Shown here in pieces: positions 1-7,863 of a stretch of DNA of 64,000 nucleotides (the stretch's first letter is position 1; every line of letters starts with the position of its first letter). The stretch is from Oceanisphaera litoralis (GTDB taxonomy: Bacteria; Pseudomonadota; Gammaproteobacteria; Enterobacterales; Aeromonadaceae). The notes beneath the pieces were generated by a model. That model was given only the letters and a program-made list of their open reading frames with translations. It was not told the origin of the DNA and did not search any database. Location: the NCBI RefSeq assembly GCF_016907015.1, contig NZ_JAFBBE010000017.1:1-64000 (forward strand), written 5' to 3'. The translations under genes were made by a program, and so were the position numbers.

Positions 1-141
1 CAGCACACTTCAAACCATTTTTCTGATAAATCAATCGACTAGCCTCCCTGTAGCAAGCTTTGACAGCAGCCTCCGCTTAAGATCCTACGAATGTTTAGTC
101 AGTAATGCCGATGATTAGATATCTGTTGCCTCTTCTTTAGC

Positions 142-172
142 AAAAAAAAAAGCGACGTTCTCGCCGCTTTTT
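142..172 (-). terminator. Intrinsic terminator after radC
   Basis: On the minus strand an AAAAAGCG arm pairs with CGCTTTTT and runs into ten consecutive T residues. It lies about 95 bp beyond the radC stop, so it can end the minus-strand cassette. Bases 1-141 show no convincing gene. Confidence 0.55.
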
Positions 173-264
173 CACGTATCAGAACACCCCGCTCACAGCT
201 TAATTATCTTTGAACTTTACCAGCGGCGGGTTTAGCAATAGCGCGCCATGGTACATTTTGGGAG

Positions 265-762
265 TTATATTTGGCCACGCTCCGCCAGTGACACACAGCC
301 TTCCAGCCCGACGACCACATGATCCAGAGTACGGATATCTACTAGATTGAGGGCATCGCGCAGGCGCTGGGTGATGGTCGTGTCTGCCTTGCTGGGCTCG
401 GGATCGCCAGATGGGTGGTTGTGCACGAAGATCACGGCAGCAGCATTGCTGGTGAGAGCCAGCTTGACCACTTCTCGTGGGTAAACGCTGGCGGCATCAA
501 TGGTGCCGCGAAACAGCAGTTCAAAACGCAGTATGCGGTGCTGGTTGTCCAGCAGCACCATGCCAAACATTTCATGCTCGTATTCTTGTAATAGGGTGCG
601 CAGAGCCTCAAAGGTTTTGCTGGGTGAATCAACCACTCTGCCTTTGGCCAGCCGGCGACGGGCCAACTTGTGGGCCATATGCAGAATGTCAGCCTCGGTA
701 ACCGGACCGGAGGCCAGGTAGGTACCGGTCTGCTCGCCGGCAACAAAGATTTTATTGCTCAT
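265..762 (-). CDS. radC: RadC-like JAB-domain protein
   Basis: A 165-residue protein of the RadC/JAB (MPN+) family. The metal-binding signature is intact near residues 114-127: HNHPSGDPEPSKAD gives the HxH plus downstream Ser/Asp ligands. The glutamate expected earlier in the JAB fold is in the FELLFRG stretch. Family members have a zinc-hydrolase fold but no settled biochemical function; short RadC proteins of this kind are typical cargo of integrative elements. I chose the ATG at 762 because GGAG lies six bases upstream; an in-frame ATG at 795 would add 11 residues and has no such site. It is the last gene of the cassette and is separated from the preceding gene by its own terminator. Unlike the housekeeping RadC of about 220 residues, it lacks the N-terminal helix-hairpin-helix region. 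Confidence 0.85.
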   Translation of the reverse strand: MSNKIFVAGEQTGTYLASGPVTEADILHMAHKLARRRLAKGRVVDSPSKTFEALRTLLQEYEHEMFGMVLLDNQHRILRFELLFRGTIDAASVYPREVVKLALTSNAAAVIFVHNHPSGDPEPSKADTTITQRLRDALNLVDIRTLDHVVVGLEGCVSLAERGQI

Positions 763-778
763 GGGATACTCCAGACAT

Positions 779-804
779 AAAAAAGCGCCGCTCAAGGGCG
801 GCGT
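779..804 (-). terminator. Intrinsic terminator between the RDF-like gene and radC
   Basis: CGCCGC (787-792) pairs with GCGGCG (799-804) around a six-base loop. On the minus strand it is followed by seven T residues. It lies just below the stop of the Gp3/RDF-like gene, so radC probably depends on read-through or its own promoter. Confidence 0.7.
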
Positions 805-833
805 GATAGTGGTGTGGGTGGCAAGGGGTTTGG

Positions 834-1730
834 TTACTCGGCGGTGCCGAGTTTGTTGGTCAGGCGGGTGGCTTTGACCAGATTGGTGGGTTTGGCGTCT
901 TGGGTGGTTTCTGGCTGGCTGTTCTGCTCCGGGTAGAACTCGTCCAGTAGCAGCGAGTTCTCTTCTTCGCCGTCCTCGAACTGACCGTTATGCAGCAACT
1001 GTTTGGCGGTGTTCTCCAGGCTGGCAATGTCCACACCGGATTGCCGGTAGTGCTCGGCTTCCTGCTGTGCCGTGCTTACCGCTTCCGCCAGAGTATCCTC
1101 GTCCCGCAGGGTCAGATCCACATAGAACACCGGAGTACGGTAAGACTGGGTGGTGCTCTTGGCCCTGAGCTTGAGTTGCAGCAGCAGGTGCCGGGTGTTG
1201 CCGCCGGTGATCGCTTCAAAGTACCGTAGCCGGGCCGCCAGGGTACGGACCGAGTTGTAACCTGTGGTGCGAAAGATAAAGCTACCCAGCTCATCATTCT
1301 GGCCATCAACCTGAACATTTAATCGGCCATAGAGCTTGCAGCCTTGTTCGTAGGCAAAGCGGCATCGCTCGGGGCTTGGGCAGGGTACTTCTTCGATGCC
1401 TCCTTCTCCGACTCGTTTTGCGACTTCACCGTTACCCACACAAATAGGGCGGCCTGTGCTGCGATCAAAGGCGCTGTATTCGGCGCGTAGATTAAGGTCA
1501 CTGTCGTTGAACAAGACTTTGACCGGAATTGAACGGATCTTGCCGTTGGCTGCGCCTTCGGAATACCGCTGATGCAGGGGATGTAGCATCCAGCCACTGC
1601 GGTTCTGGATCTGAGTTGTCAGGGTAAAGCTATCGTCCTTTTCCGGTAACCATTTATCGTTTTTATTGACCAGTTTACCTATGCTGATCCGTCCGATAAT
1701 GGGTGGTGTAATGGCGAGTCCTTTGATCAT
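834..1730 (-). CDS. Gp3/recombination-directionality-factor-like protein
   Basis: A 298-residue protein starting MIKGLAITPPIIGRISIG. It resembles the family often annotated 'hydrolase or metal-binding protein' or Gp3-like recombination directionality factor, which lies next to YqaJ and DUF932 genes on ICEs and islands. Around residues 110-145 a four-cysteine cluster (ICVGN, PCPSPERC, QGC) ends in GCKLYGRL, a pattern typical of this family and suggestive of a metal site. The C-terminal 60 residues are acidic and low in complexity. The start is set by AAGGAG seven bases upstream; the reading frame is open 24 codons further but without a site. The ATG overlaps the stop of the YqaJ gene (ATGA), implying coupled translation. 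A role in steering recombination is inferred, not shown. Confidence 0.65.
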   Translation of the reverse strand: MIKGLAITPPIIGRISIGKLVNKNDKWLPEKDDSFTLTTQIQNRSGWMLHPLHQRYSEGAANGKIRSIPVKVLFNDSDLNLRAEYSAFDRSTGRPICVGNGEVAKRVGEGGIEEVPCPSPERCRFAYEQGCKLYGRLNVQVDGQNDELGSFIFRTTGYNSVRTLAARLRYFEAITGGNTRHLLLQLKLRAKSTTQSYRTPVFYVDLTLRDEDTLAEAVSTAQQEAEHYRQSGVDIASLENTAKQLLHNGQFEDGEEENSLLLDEFYPEQNSQPETTQDAKPTNLVKATRLTNKLGTAE

Positions 1731-2710
1731 GACTTGCTCCTTTGCAGTTGCACGGTAAAGCGGCGTGAGCCGGGCACGGTCTTGCTGCAATGCTGCAGCC
1801 ATTCGGGGTGGGAATTACTGAGCTTTTCAAGGTCCGGCACCACACGATCACGGCTACGTTTCCAGCTGATCTTTCCTTCCTGAAACAGGGCTCCACCGGC
1901 ATCGCCCAGGGCGGCCTGCAGTTGCTGTTTGATCGTGACTTCCCGCGCCTCGGCTTCCTCCTTTTTCTCTTTGGCATTCAGAAAGTTGCAGAACAGCCTG
2001 TTCATTTCCACTGACTCGGTCAGATCCAGCACCGGCACTTTGTCTTCGGGATAGAGTGCCTGCAATGCCTGACCGGCATCCTTCGAGCCATCGGGATCTG
2101 GTTGGGTGTCGTTGATGACATGCTGCCAGAAAGCACTTTCTTGCAGGATCAAGTCGGCAATCTTGTCGTCGTCCCGGTTGATGCGGTAAATACGAAAATC
2201 CTGTCCGGCAATCAGCACCGCCACATCGGCCCAGGCATGGCCGGTGACGGCCAGTTGATGCAATACCTGGCACTGGTAGGCGAGAGGAATGCCTTGCTCC
2301 CACTGGGGGGCGGAGTGATATCCGGCGGTCTTTATCTCCAGAGTGCCCACGCCATCGGGGTGGCCCAGCACTTCTCGATCCAGATTGGCGAGCATGAAAG
2401 GATGATCCGGGTGCTGTAGCACCGAATTAACCCGGCGCACCTTAAGTTTGGTGCGCTGGGTATACACATAAGCCAGCACTGGCTCCAGAGTGGTGCCCCA
2501 GAACACCGCTTCGTTGTTACTCAGATCGGGCGCAGGGCGGCGGTTGGTTTTCTCCAGCCACAGTGATAGCGGGCTTTTGTAGGGGGATAGGCCAATGGCC
2601 ACGGCGGCATCGGATGAGCCAATGCCGGATTGGCGAACCTGTAGCCATTGTTCGTGAGTGAGCGCCTTGGTGTCGGCCAGACGCAGAGCTTGGGAATAAC
2701 GAGTTTTCAT
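1727..2710 (-). CDS. YqaJ-family viral recombinase/exonuclease
   Basis: A 327-residue protein with the YqaJ (lambda Exo-like, PD-(D/E)xK) core. GIGSSDAAVAIG near residue 30 is the usual N-terminal motif. ANLDREV followed by GTLEIKTA near residues 108-130 supplies the acidic residues and lysine of the nuclease site, and YQCQVLHQL is the conserved glutamine-rich helix. Family members are 5'-3' exonucleases that work with a single-strand annealing protein in phage and ICE recombination. No Bet or RecT homologue lies beside it here. The start at 2710 is chosen because AAGGAG lies eight bases upstream. A longer frame would begin inside the upstream terminator hairpin. It is translationally coupled to the RDF-like gene. 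Confidence 0.85.
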   Translation of the reverse strand: MKTRYSQALRLADTKALTHEQWLQVRQSGIGSSDAAVAIGLSPYKSPLSLWLEKTNRRPAPDLSNNEAVFWGTTLEPVLAYVYTQRTKLKVRRVNSVLQHPDHPFMLANLDREVLGHPDGVGTLEIKTAGYHSAPQWEQGIPLAYQCQVLHQLAVTGHAWADVAVLIAGQDFRIYRINRDDDKIADLILQESAFWQHVINDTQPDPDGSKDAGQALQALYPEDKVPVLDLTESVEMNRLFCNFLNAKEKKEEAEAREVTIKQQLQAALGDAGGALFQEGKISWKRSRDRVVPDLEKLSNSHPEWLQHCSKTVPGSRRFTVQLQRSKS

Positions 2711-2731
2711 GATGAGTCTCCTTAAACGCAT

Positions 2732-2771
2732 AAAAAACATCCCCCCACTGGCTCATGCCAGTGGGGGGATG
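2732..2771 (-). terminator. Strong intrinsic terminator below the DUF932 gene
   Basis: A perfect 15-bp stem (2738-2752 with 2757-2771) with a four-base TCAT loop. Read on the minus strand it is followed by TTTTTTA. It sits between the DUF932 gene and the YqaJ gene, so the two are not a simple single-transcript operon. Confidence 0.85.
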
Positions 2772-2793
2772 CAGGAAGTAATGAAGGTAAGAG

Positions 2794-3747
2794 TTAGTTG
2801 AGTAATGCCATGGCTTGACCATAGGCTTTTTGCTTAAGCTGGGCTCCGAGCCCGAACCAGGCAGAGTCGAGCCGGTTATCCTGGCTTCGGGCACGGCGGT
2901 GATGGTCCACAAACTCGGTCATGGCGTTAACCAGGCCCCATGCGGTGTTCTTGCTGGAGGCCAGTTCAGCGCCCATACCGGCACCGTCGTACAAGCTGAT
3001 CAATTGCTGCATGGGTTTGGACGGAGACAGATCGGTGTCGGTGGCGCATGGGTCGTCCAGCACTTGTGCAAAGAAGCGATGCGCTTCTTCCGGCGAGACG
3101 GGCCGTTGACTCATGGCTTTCAAATCACGCATGAAGGTATCCCAACTCGACAAACCAAGCCCCAGGGCTTCTTTTACTTGCTTGGGGTCAAATATCGTGG
3201 AGTGAGGAACCTTGATAGCTCCGGTTTTTTGGCCAACCGCTACCTGCAGGGTGTTATTACACACTACTCGTACCGAGGTGAATTGCGCCGTGGTGCACAG
3301 GGTGCCGTCGCAACTGGTGGCCAGCAGCAGATACCCCTTGATGTGATCGTTACCTTTGAGCCGGTTCGCCTGGCCGGTTTTAGCCAAAGCCCACAGCTTG
3401 CGACCGCCCTTGAGTACACCGGCGGTTTCCAGCTCAAAACCACCGGCATGCACCAGGTCTTTATAGAAATGCAGCACCTCCTTGGGCTGCACCACCTTGT
3501 AGCGATTCGATACCACCGACAGGGGAGCCAGGGTATCGGAGCGATACAGTACCTGAGCGCCATCGTGACTGCGCAGGAACAAACCTTCTTCGGCGGCATT
3601 GAACATGACATCGCTTTGCTTGATAGACCAGTCCATGCCGGCTTCTTTGAGCCAGACCGACAGCGGTTGCTGGCGGCTGAGCTGATTGCCCAGGCCATGC
3701 CAGGGCGTTTGGCCCACGTAGGCCATGGATTCGACGAGGTGAGCCAT
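2794..3747 (-). CDS. DUF932 (phage/plasmid-like) protein
   Basis: A 317-residue protein of the DUF932 family (phage/plasmid-related TIGR03299 type). Recognisable features are the N-terminal MAYVGQTPWHGLG, SNRYKVVQPKEVLHFYKDLV in the middle, and the VRVVCNNTLQVA segment. The family is widespread on ICEs, plasmids and islands and its function is unknown. Its constant company with exonuclease and annealing genes suggests DNA recombination or replication of the element. GGAG lies seven bases upstream of the chosen ATG. The gene is first in the minus-strand recombination cassette and is followed by a very strong terminator. Confidence 0.85.
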   Translation of the reverse strand: MAHLVESMAYVGQTPWHGLGNQLSRQQPLSVWLKEAGMDWSIKQSDVMFNAAEEGLFLRSHDGAQVLYRSDTLAPLSVVSNRYKVVQPKEVLHFYKDLVHAGGFELETAGVLKGGRKLWALAKTGQANRLKGNDHIKGYLLLATSCDGTLCTTAQFTSVRVVCNNTLQVAVGQKTGAIKVPHSTIFDPKQVKEALGLGLSSWDTFMRDLKAMSQRPVSPEEAHRFFAQVLDDPCATDTDLSPSKPMQQLISLYDGAGMGAELASSKNTAWGLVNAMTEFVDHHRRARSQDNRLDSAWFGLGAQLKQKAYGQAMALLN

Positions 3748-3847
3748 GATGCACTCCTTACTTACAGAATTTATGTTTAATAGAATAAGACTCTGAGAAA
3801 GAGCTCAGAGCACATGATGTGATGGATTTCTAGGGAGCGATGTTGAA

Positions 3848-4171
3848 TTAAATTCGAAAACGATGGCCGCAGTGCTTGCATTCGTAGTTGATAAGAACTT
3901 TGCTATCCAGCTCCTCACCAAGTTTGGCACCGGCAATTCCTCCGGCTGTTCCACCGACCAGGCCACCCCAAATTGCACCAGCAATTGATCCAATAGATGC
4001 GCCAACCGGCCCACCTATAGAACCAATAATGGCACCTGCTTTAGCACCTCCTAGCGCTCCAGCCGTTCCGGTTACCGTTCCTGCTACTACTCCAGTAGTT
4101 CCTCCCACTTTTCTTCCTAGGTCACGAGTAATAACGTGGGTGGATTTACATGATGGGCAATATATAGACAT
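3848..4171 (-). CDS. Glycine-zipper protein with split zinc ribbon
   Basis: A 107-residue protein that I do not recognise as a named family. CPSC at residues 5-8 and CKHCGH near the C-terminus form two halves of a likely zinc ribbon. Between them is a long Gly/Ala-rich stretch (about residues 22-86) with repeated GxxxG spacing (GGTTGVVAG, GAIIGSIGG, GGTAGGIAG) that looks like a glycine-zipper membrane hairpin. The start at 4171 is preferred because AGGAG then lies eight bases upstream; the ATG at 4177 would leave only two. It lies alone between the recombination cassette and the alpA-like gene, inside the island. Membrane insertion is an inference from composition. Confidence 0.6.
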   Translation of the reverse strand: MSIYCPSCKSTHVITRDLGRKVGGTTGVVAGTVTGTAGALGGAKAGAIIGSIGGPVGASIGSIAGAIWGGLVGGTAGGIAGAKLGEELDSKVLINYECKHCGHRFRI

Positions 4172-4267
4172 ACACATGTCTCCTGTAATGTGACGGAATA
4201 TGTTGAGTGGTTTTCACTCAATCTATGATATATGTCTGATTTGTTTTTTAATGCGATAGGGGAAATG

Positions 4268-4459
4268 TTAAGAATTTAGTTTATCTCTTTGGGCTATTCG
4301 ATCAATGATCCAGTCCTGAATCTCATTTTCAACCCAGGCAACTGCTCGCTCGCCAAGAGGTACTGGTTTGGGAAATGTGTCTTCAGAAATGAATTTGTAG
4401 ATCGTTGATCTGGCGAGACCAGTGTAGTCCATCACATCTTTTATTTTTATAAGTTTCAT
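4268..4459 (-). CDS. AlpA-family excisionase/regulator
   Basis: A 63-residue MerR-like winged helix protein of the AlpA family. LIKIKDVMDYTGLARSTIYK is the helix-turn-helix, followed by FPKPVPLGERAVAWVENEIQDWI. AlpA-type proteins control P4-like integrase or excision genes and are typical of P4 satellites and related islands. The ATG at 4459 has GGAG seven bases upstream. The gene is followed by a short intergenic region toward the zinc-ribbon gene and preceded closely by the Gp2/YagK-like gene in the same direction. The natural target, an integrase, is decayed at 6993-7645, so this regulator may now be an orphan. Confidence 0.88.
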   Translation of the reverse strand: MKLIKIKDVMDYTGLARSTIYKFISEDTFPKPVPLGERAVAWVENEIQDWIIDRIAQRDKLNS

Positions 4460-4500
4460 GACGTGCTCCTGTGTAATGTACAAATGAATGATGGTTATTG

Positions 4501-5133
4501 TTAATTAGATGAACGACCAATATTTCTGTTGCTGTCGGAAGGCTTACTTTTTGATTTGCACATGTAACTGGTGCGGTAGATTAGGCTTTCATGTACAACT
4601 TGAAAGTTAACTTTGTTTTTGTTGAGTGGATAAAATGGATTCTCTGGAATATGGACAAGATAATTAAAGCTATCTTTGTCGATGTTGAGAGCACTGCACC
4701 AAGCTTCTCTTATCATTCTGACAAGCTTATTTTGATTAATCGAGGTATGGCCGAAAGTGTATGTGTCATTATTCACTAAAAGCAAAAGATGATAGTGATG
4801 TTTGTTACCCTCTCCATGCTCCCTTACCCAAACATACCTCACACTTGTTGGATGAACTCTATAGCCTGAACTTCTTCTCTTATTTATGTCATGTTTTATC
4901 TTTGCTTTTAATGACTCAGTAAACCTGGTCATTACTCCATGGTCGATATTGATGAAGTAGGTAGGGGCATCTTCAGCAATATGATCGCTGGTATTAGATC
5001 CTGGTAATCGCAAATCGAATCTTAGAGCTAGCGTTCTGGGGTGTTCGAGTAGAGACTTTTCAATACACAACTTTATAATGTCGAGATAGCTAGAGATTAA
5101 TGGGCCATGGTTATGGTTGTATCGGTTGTTCAT
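4501..5133 (-). CDS. Inovirus Gp2 / YagK-YfjJ family protein
   Basis: A 210-residue protein matching the inovirus Gp2-like (YagK/YfjJ) family of satellites and islands. The VREHGEGNKHHYHLLLLVNN segment near residues 105-125 contains an H-hydrophobic-H type motif like those of HUH replication initiators, and a conserved tryptophan-rich REAWCSAL follows. A role in element replication is plausible but unproven for this family. The start at 5133 has AAGGAG eight bases upstream; the frame extends 13 codons further without a site. It is AT-rich like its neighbours, in contrast to the flanking chromosome, which supports horizontal origin. It lies 41 bp upstream of the alpA-like gene, probably in one transcript. 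Confidence 0.75.
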   Translation of the reverse strand: MNNRYNHNHGPLISSYLDIIKLCIEKSLLEHPRTLALRFDLRLPGSNTSDHIAEDAPTYFINIDHGVMTRFTESLKAKIKHDINKRRSSGYRVHPTSVRYVWVREHGEGNKHHYHLLLLVNNDTYTFGHTSINQNKLVRMIREAWCSALNIDKDSFNYLVHIPENPFYPLNKNKVNFQVVHESLIYRTSYMCKSKSKPSDSNRNIGRSSN

Positions 5134-5690
5134 GCTTGCACTCCTTATGGTTCCATAGGAGTAGGTGTTCATGTAAATAATATATATTTGAATATTTATT
5201 AGTAGGTTCTATCTATGGGTTGGTTGTTATATTAATCAATCAGACAGTTTTCTATTTTCCCTGTGACTCTGTAGAGCTTTAGTTGTAAGGGCTGGCGAGC
5301 AAGAAGTGGTACTTTATTTACTCTGATGTTATGAGGGGAGATTTTGTAAAAGGATAGGGAGGGGGAGTCATTTTCACGTGCTTTCACTATGGAGATATGA
5401 CTGGACCATAAGAGCCTATGAAGATCAGCCTTTAATGTATTTTATAGGTGTATTTTTTTCGAATGTATGCTGCATTTATAATGGTGTGTTCTCATCATAC
5501 CCTGTAGTTTGTGCTCTTCATGAGGACACGATGTAAGGTTCCCTTGGTACGGAGGATCAGTCGAGTGGCGTTTATACTGATTTTTACGCACTGAAATGTG
5601 GCATTTATGCTCAAATTGCCTACGATTATGACGTATAAATAACGCTGAAATCATTGATTAATAAGTTGGTAATGGTACAGTTATTCTACT
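5134..5690. other. AT-rich non-coding stretch in the island
   Basis: About 560 bases without a convincing gene, between the minus-strand Gp2-like gene and the plus-strand unknown gene. It must hold their divergent promoters. A 70-codon minus-strand frame at 5442-5654 has no ribosome-binding site and no recognisable features. Confidence 0.5.
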
Positions 5691-6644
5691 GTGTTATCAC
5701 TTAGTGGTGCCCCCATGGCTATTGTTAAATATAATGACTCTGTTCAGGGATTCCTTCCCTCCGATATAAACGTTTTGAGATTTATATATCAGCGTATTAA
5801 GTTTGAAAGTACTGAAAGTGTTGATGTTGTTCCATTCTTTATTGATGTTAATCAACTTAAGATTTATATAGAGAGGGAGATTGGGAAAGCAACTAAAGCA
5901 AATCCTTTTGATAAATTAGATTATCTAAATGCCGCTAAGAGTTATATAGATAGTGAAGTCCAACTTTATAAAGAGGTTCATAGTGAACGATTGAGAAGGG
6001 TTAAGAGTGCATGTCCTGATGATCGGAGCTGCTTCTTTTTTTGGTATAGATTAAGGACGATGGCCAGTCTAGATTTGAATTGCTTGGTGTTTTCACTCGG
6101 CTCTGTTAGTGGCAATCGGGACCGAATTGAACAAATACTTTTCCTTGTGCATTACTTTGATGCTAGGAATGTAATGCTGGATGGTAATAATCCTAATTAT
6201 TTTGAAAAGATTAGAGAGGATTGGCTTGCTGTTAGGGATAAAGGTATATCTATTGGGTTTCTAGATAAAAATGATGATGTTCAATGTGGGTGGGTTTGGA
6301 AGTATATATCAAAAGCCATGAATGATGATTTATCTTTATCTTTACCTTTAACTTTGAATAGTACCTTTGCGATGAATCCTTCTTCTTCTGAAGAAGAATT
6401 TGTTTTATCCTTGGGTTTTATTGATATCAGTGGAAAGCATGATGATACAAAAAGAAGAGTTATTGAAAAATGTAGTAGGGCGTGGAGCCAAAAAAAATAT
6501 AGAGAAAGTAAGAAAGATAAAGTGCCCATTAACACGTATGTGAGTGAAAAGGCAAAGAAGATACTTGATGAGCTGGTGATTGCTCATGGAGTATCTATAG
6601 AGATAATGCTTGAGAAGCTGATTCTTGATACAAAGAAGAGGTGA
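5691..6644 (+). CDS. Unknown island protein with RHH-like C-terminus
   Basis: A protein of up to 317 residues that I do not recognise. The first 255 residues show no familiar domain. The tail (about 265-317: WSQKKYRESKKDK, then VPINTYVSEKAKKILDELV and GVSIEIMLEKLIL) has the strand-helix-helix pattern of ribbon-helix-helix DNA-binding domains, comparable in style to the MatP C-terminus. Two starts are possible: GTG at 5691 and ATG at 5715. Neither has a clear Shine-Dalgarno. Codon use is strongly AT-biased, unlike the chromosome on either side, so it is probably island cargo. DNA binding is inferred from the tail alone. Confidence 0.55.
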   Translation: MLSLSGAPMAIVKYNDSVQGFLPSDINVLRFIYQRIKFESTESVDVVPFFIDVNQLKIYIEREIGKATKANPFDKLDYLNAAKSYIDSEVQLYKEVHSERLRRVKSACPDDRSCFFFWYRLRTMASLDLNCLVFSLGSVSGNRDRIEQILFLVHYFDARNVMLDGNNPNYFEKIREDWLAVRDKGISIGFLDKNDDVQCGWVWKYISKAMNDDLSLSLPLTLNSTFAMNPSSSEEEFVLSLGFIDISGKHDDTKRRVIEKCSRAWSQKKYRESKKDKVPINTYVSEKAKKILDELVIAHGVSIEIMLEKLILDTKKR

Positions 6645-6992
6645 TGGTTAATATTTAATAATGATGATGTCGTTATTATTTCTTGATGTTGATTTGTTAA
6701 ATCAGGAAACAAGTCGTCCACTGTTTTCGAGGGCTAGGTTATACTTGGTTATTATTGATAGTATTGTATCAGGTGTAACTGTGTATTTGGCCCTCGATTT
6801 TCTTTGTGTAAGGGGTGGTTAATAAATAGATGATAATGTTGCTCTGAACTGCTGGAAGTAATTTTATTTGAATATGTTTTTCTTTTTTTGTAGGTTTTAA
6901 TGGCATTGATTCTGTTAATTTAATGTTCCGATATTCCATCATTTAGCTACGTCGATCAAGGTATGTAGCCTTTCTTAAGCCCGAAAGAAACC
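6645..6992. other. AT-rich non-coding stretch
   Basis: No gene, clear terminator or repeat is visible. It lies between the unknown RHH-tailed gene and the C-terminal remnant of the integrase, which point toward each other. Confidence 0.4.
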
Positions 6993-7645
6993 TCACTTGT
7001 GGATATGAGCCGGTGCAGCCTCAAGCAAATCAGGATAACGTTCTTCCTCGTTTAGTCTCGTGCTGGAAATAAATATCAGGCGATAAAAAAACATGCCACC
7101 AAAACTTATTCTATTTAGTACCATGCTGGTCGTTTGGCTACTCATCTGAATCTTGATATCTTTTGTTCCGGAGAATATAAATACTCTATGGCCACTGCTC
7201 GGCTGAATAAATTCTAGTATTGCAATCTGCTGGGATATTAGTGAGGAAATATGTTCACGACCGGCTTTCATTCTGTGACCAGGGAACCGCCAAATTTATC
7301 CTCCATGCTCTATTTCTTCCCAACGTGCGTCGGCAGCTTCATCGGGCCTGGCTATGGTGTGTACTCTCCATTCTATCAGCCGCCGTGTCTGCAGGTTGAT
7401 GTTTGTCGTGGTGAGCGCAAACATTAGCTCGGGCAGTTGCTCCGGCGTAATGCTAGGCATGTGCTTTTTCTTTAGTTACAGAAAAGCTTGGTATACACCG
7501 GCAACCGGGTTCGCATCGATGAGACCTGAGTTAACAGCGTAGGTCATGATTTCATTGATACGTTGTATCAAGCGTTTCCAGGTTTCCTCGGTTTTGGACG
7601 GGCTGCAGGGCCGCTATCACCTTTTTGGCTTTAAAGTAGAGCTAG
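6993..7645 (-). pseudogene. Decayed P4-type tyrosine integrase
   Basis: Minus-strand fragments in different frames line up as one P4-like integrase. From the 5' end they are YFKAKKVIAALQPVQN (about 7645-7595), KRLIQRINEIMTYAVNSGLI with DANPVAGVYQAFL (about 7575-7475, ends in TAA), HMPSITPEQLPELMFALTTT to ARWEEIEHGG (about 7463-7300, ends in TAA), and a 92-codon open frame at 6993-7271 with REHISSLISQQIAILEFIQP to YPDLLEAAPAHIHK. The catalytic box that should read HGLR reads FYRLIF, and LAHxD reads PAHIH, so the active-site His/Arg are lost as well as the frame. The N-terminal domain cannot be traced with confidence in 7646-7830. The element cannot move itself with this gene. Confidence 0.85.
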
Positions 7646-7863
7646 GCAAATGACAGATGAGCAGGAGCACATCGCGCTCATCTTCTCCAAGAAGAAGACA
7701 GTTGAAGTTTGACGCCAACAGGATAGATGCGAAAATACAGCTTCCTCATGTGTGCTGTTGAGGTCTCGGGTCAGGGTATCAAATGAAATTGCGGGTATCG
7801 GAGCGGGTATCAAGGCAGTGTTTTACTGGTTAGTGTGTTTAAAATCAAAGAGATAAGTTCAAT
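7646..7863. other. Island/chromosome junction upstream of pabA
   Basis: This stretch lies between the readable integrase remnant and pabA. It contains three GGGTATC repeats (about 7771-7811), two of them as GCGGGTATC. The attachment site is probably near here, but I cannot identify its core without the other end of the island. Confidence 0.35.

Noticed and set aside
5442-5654. 70-codon minus-strand frame in the island
   Set aside because: No ribosome-binding site, no homologous features and biased toward His/Lys; treated as chance.
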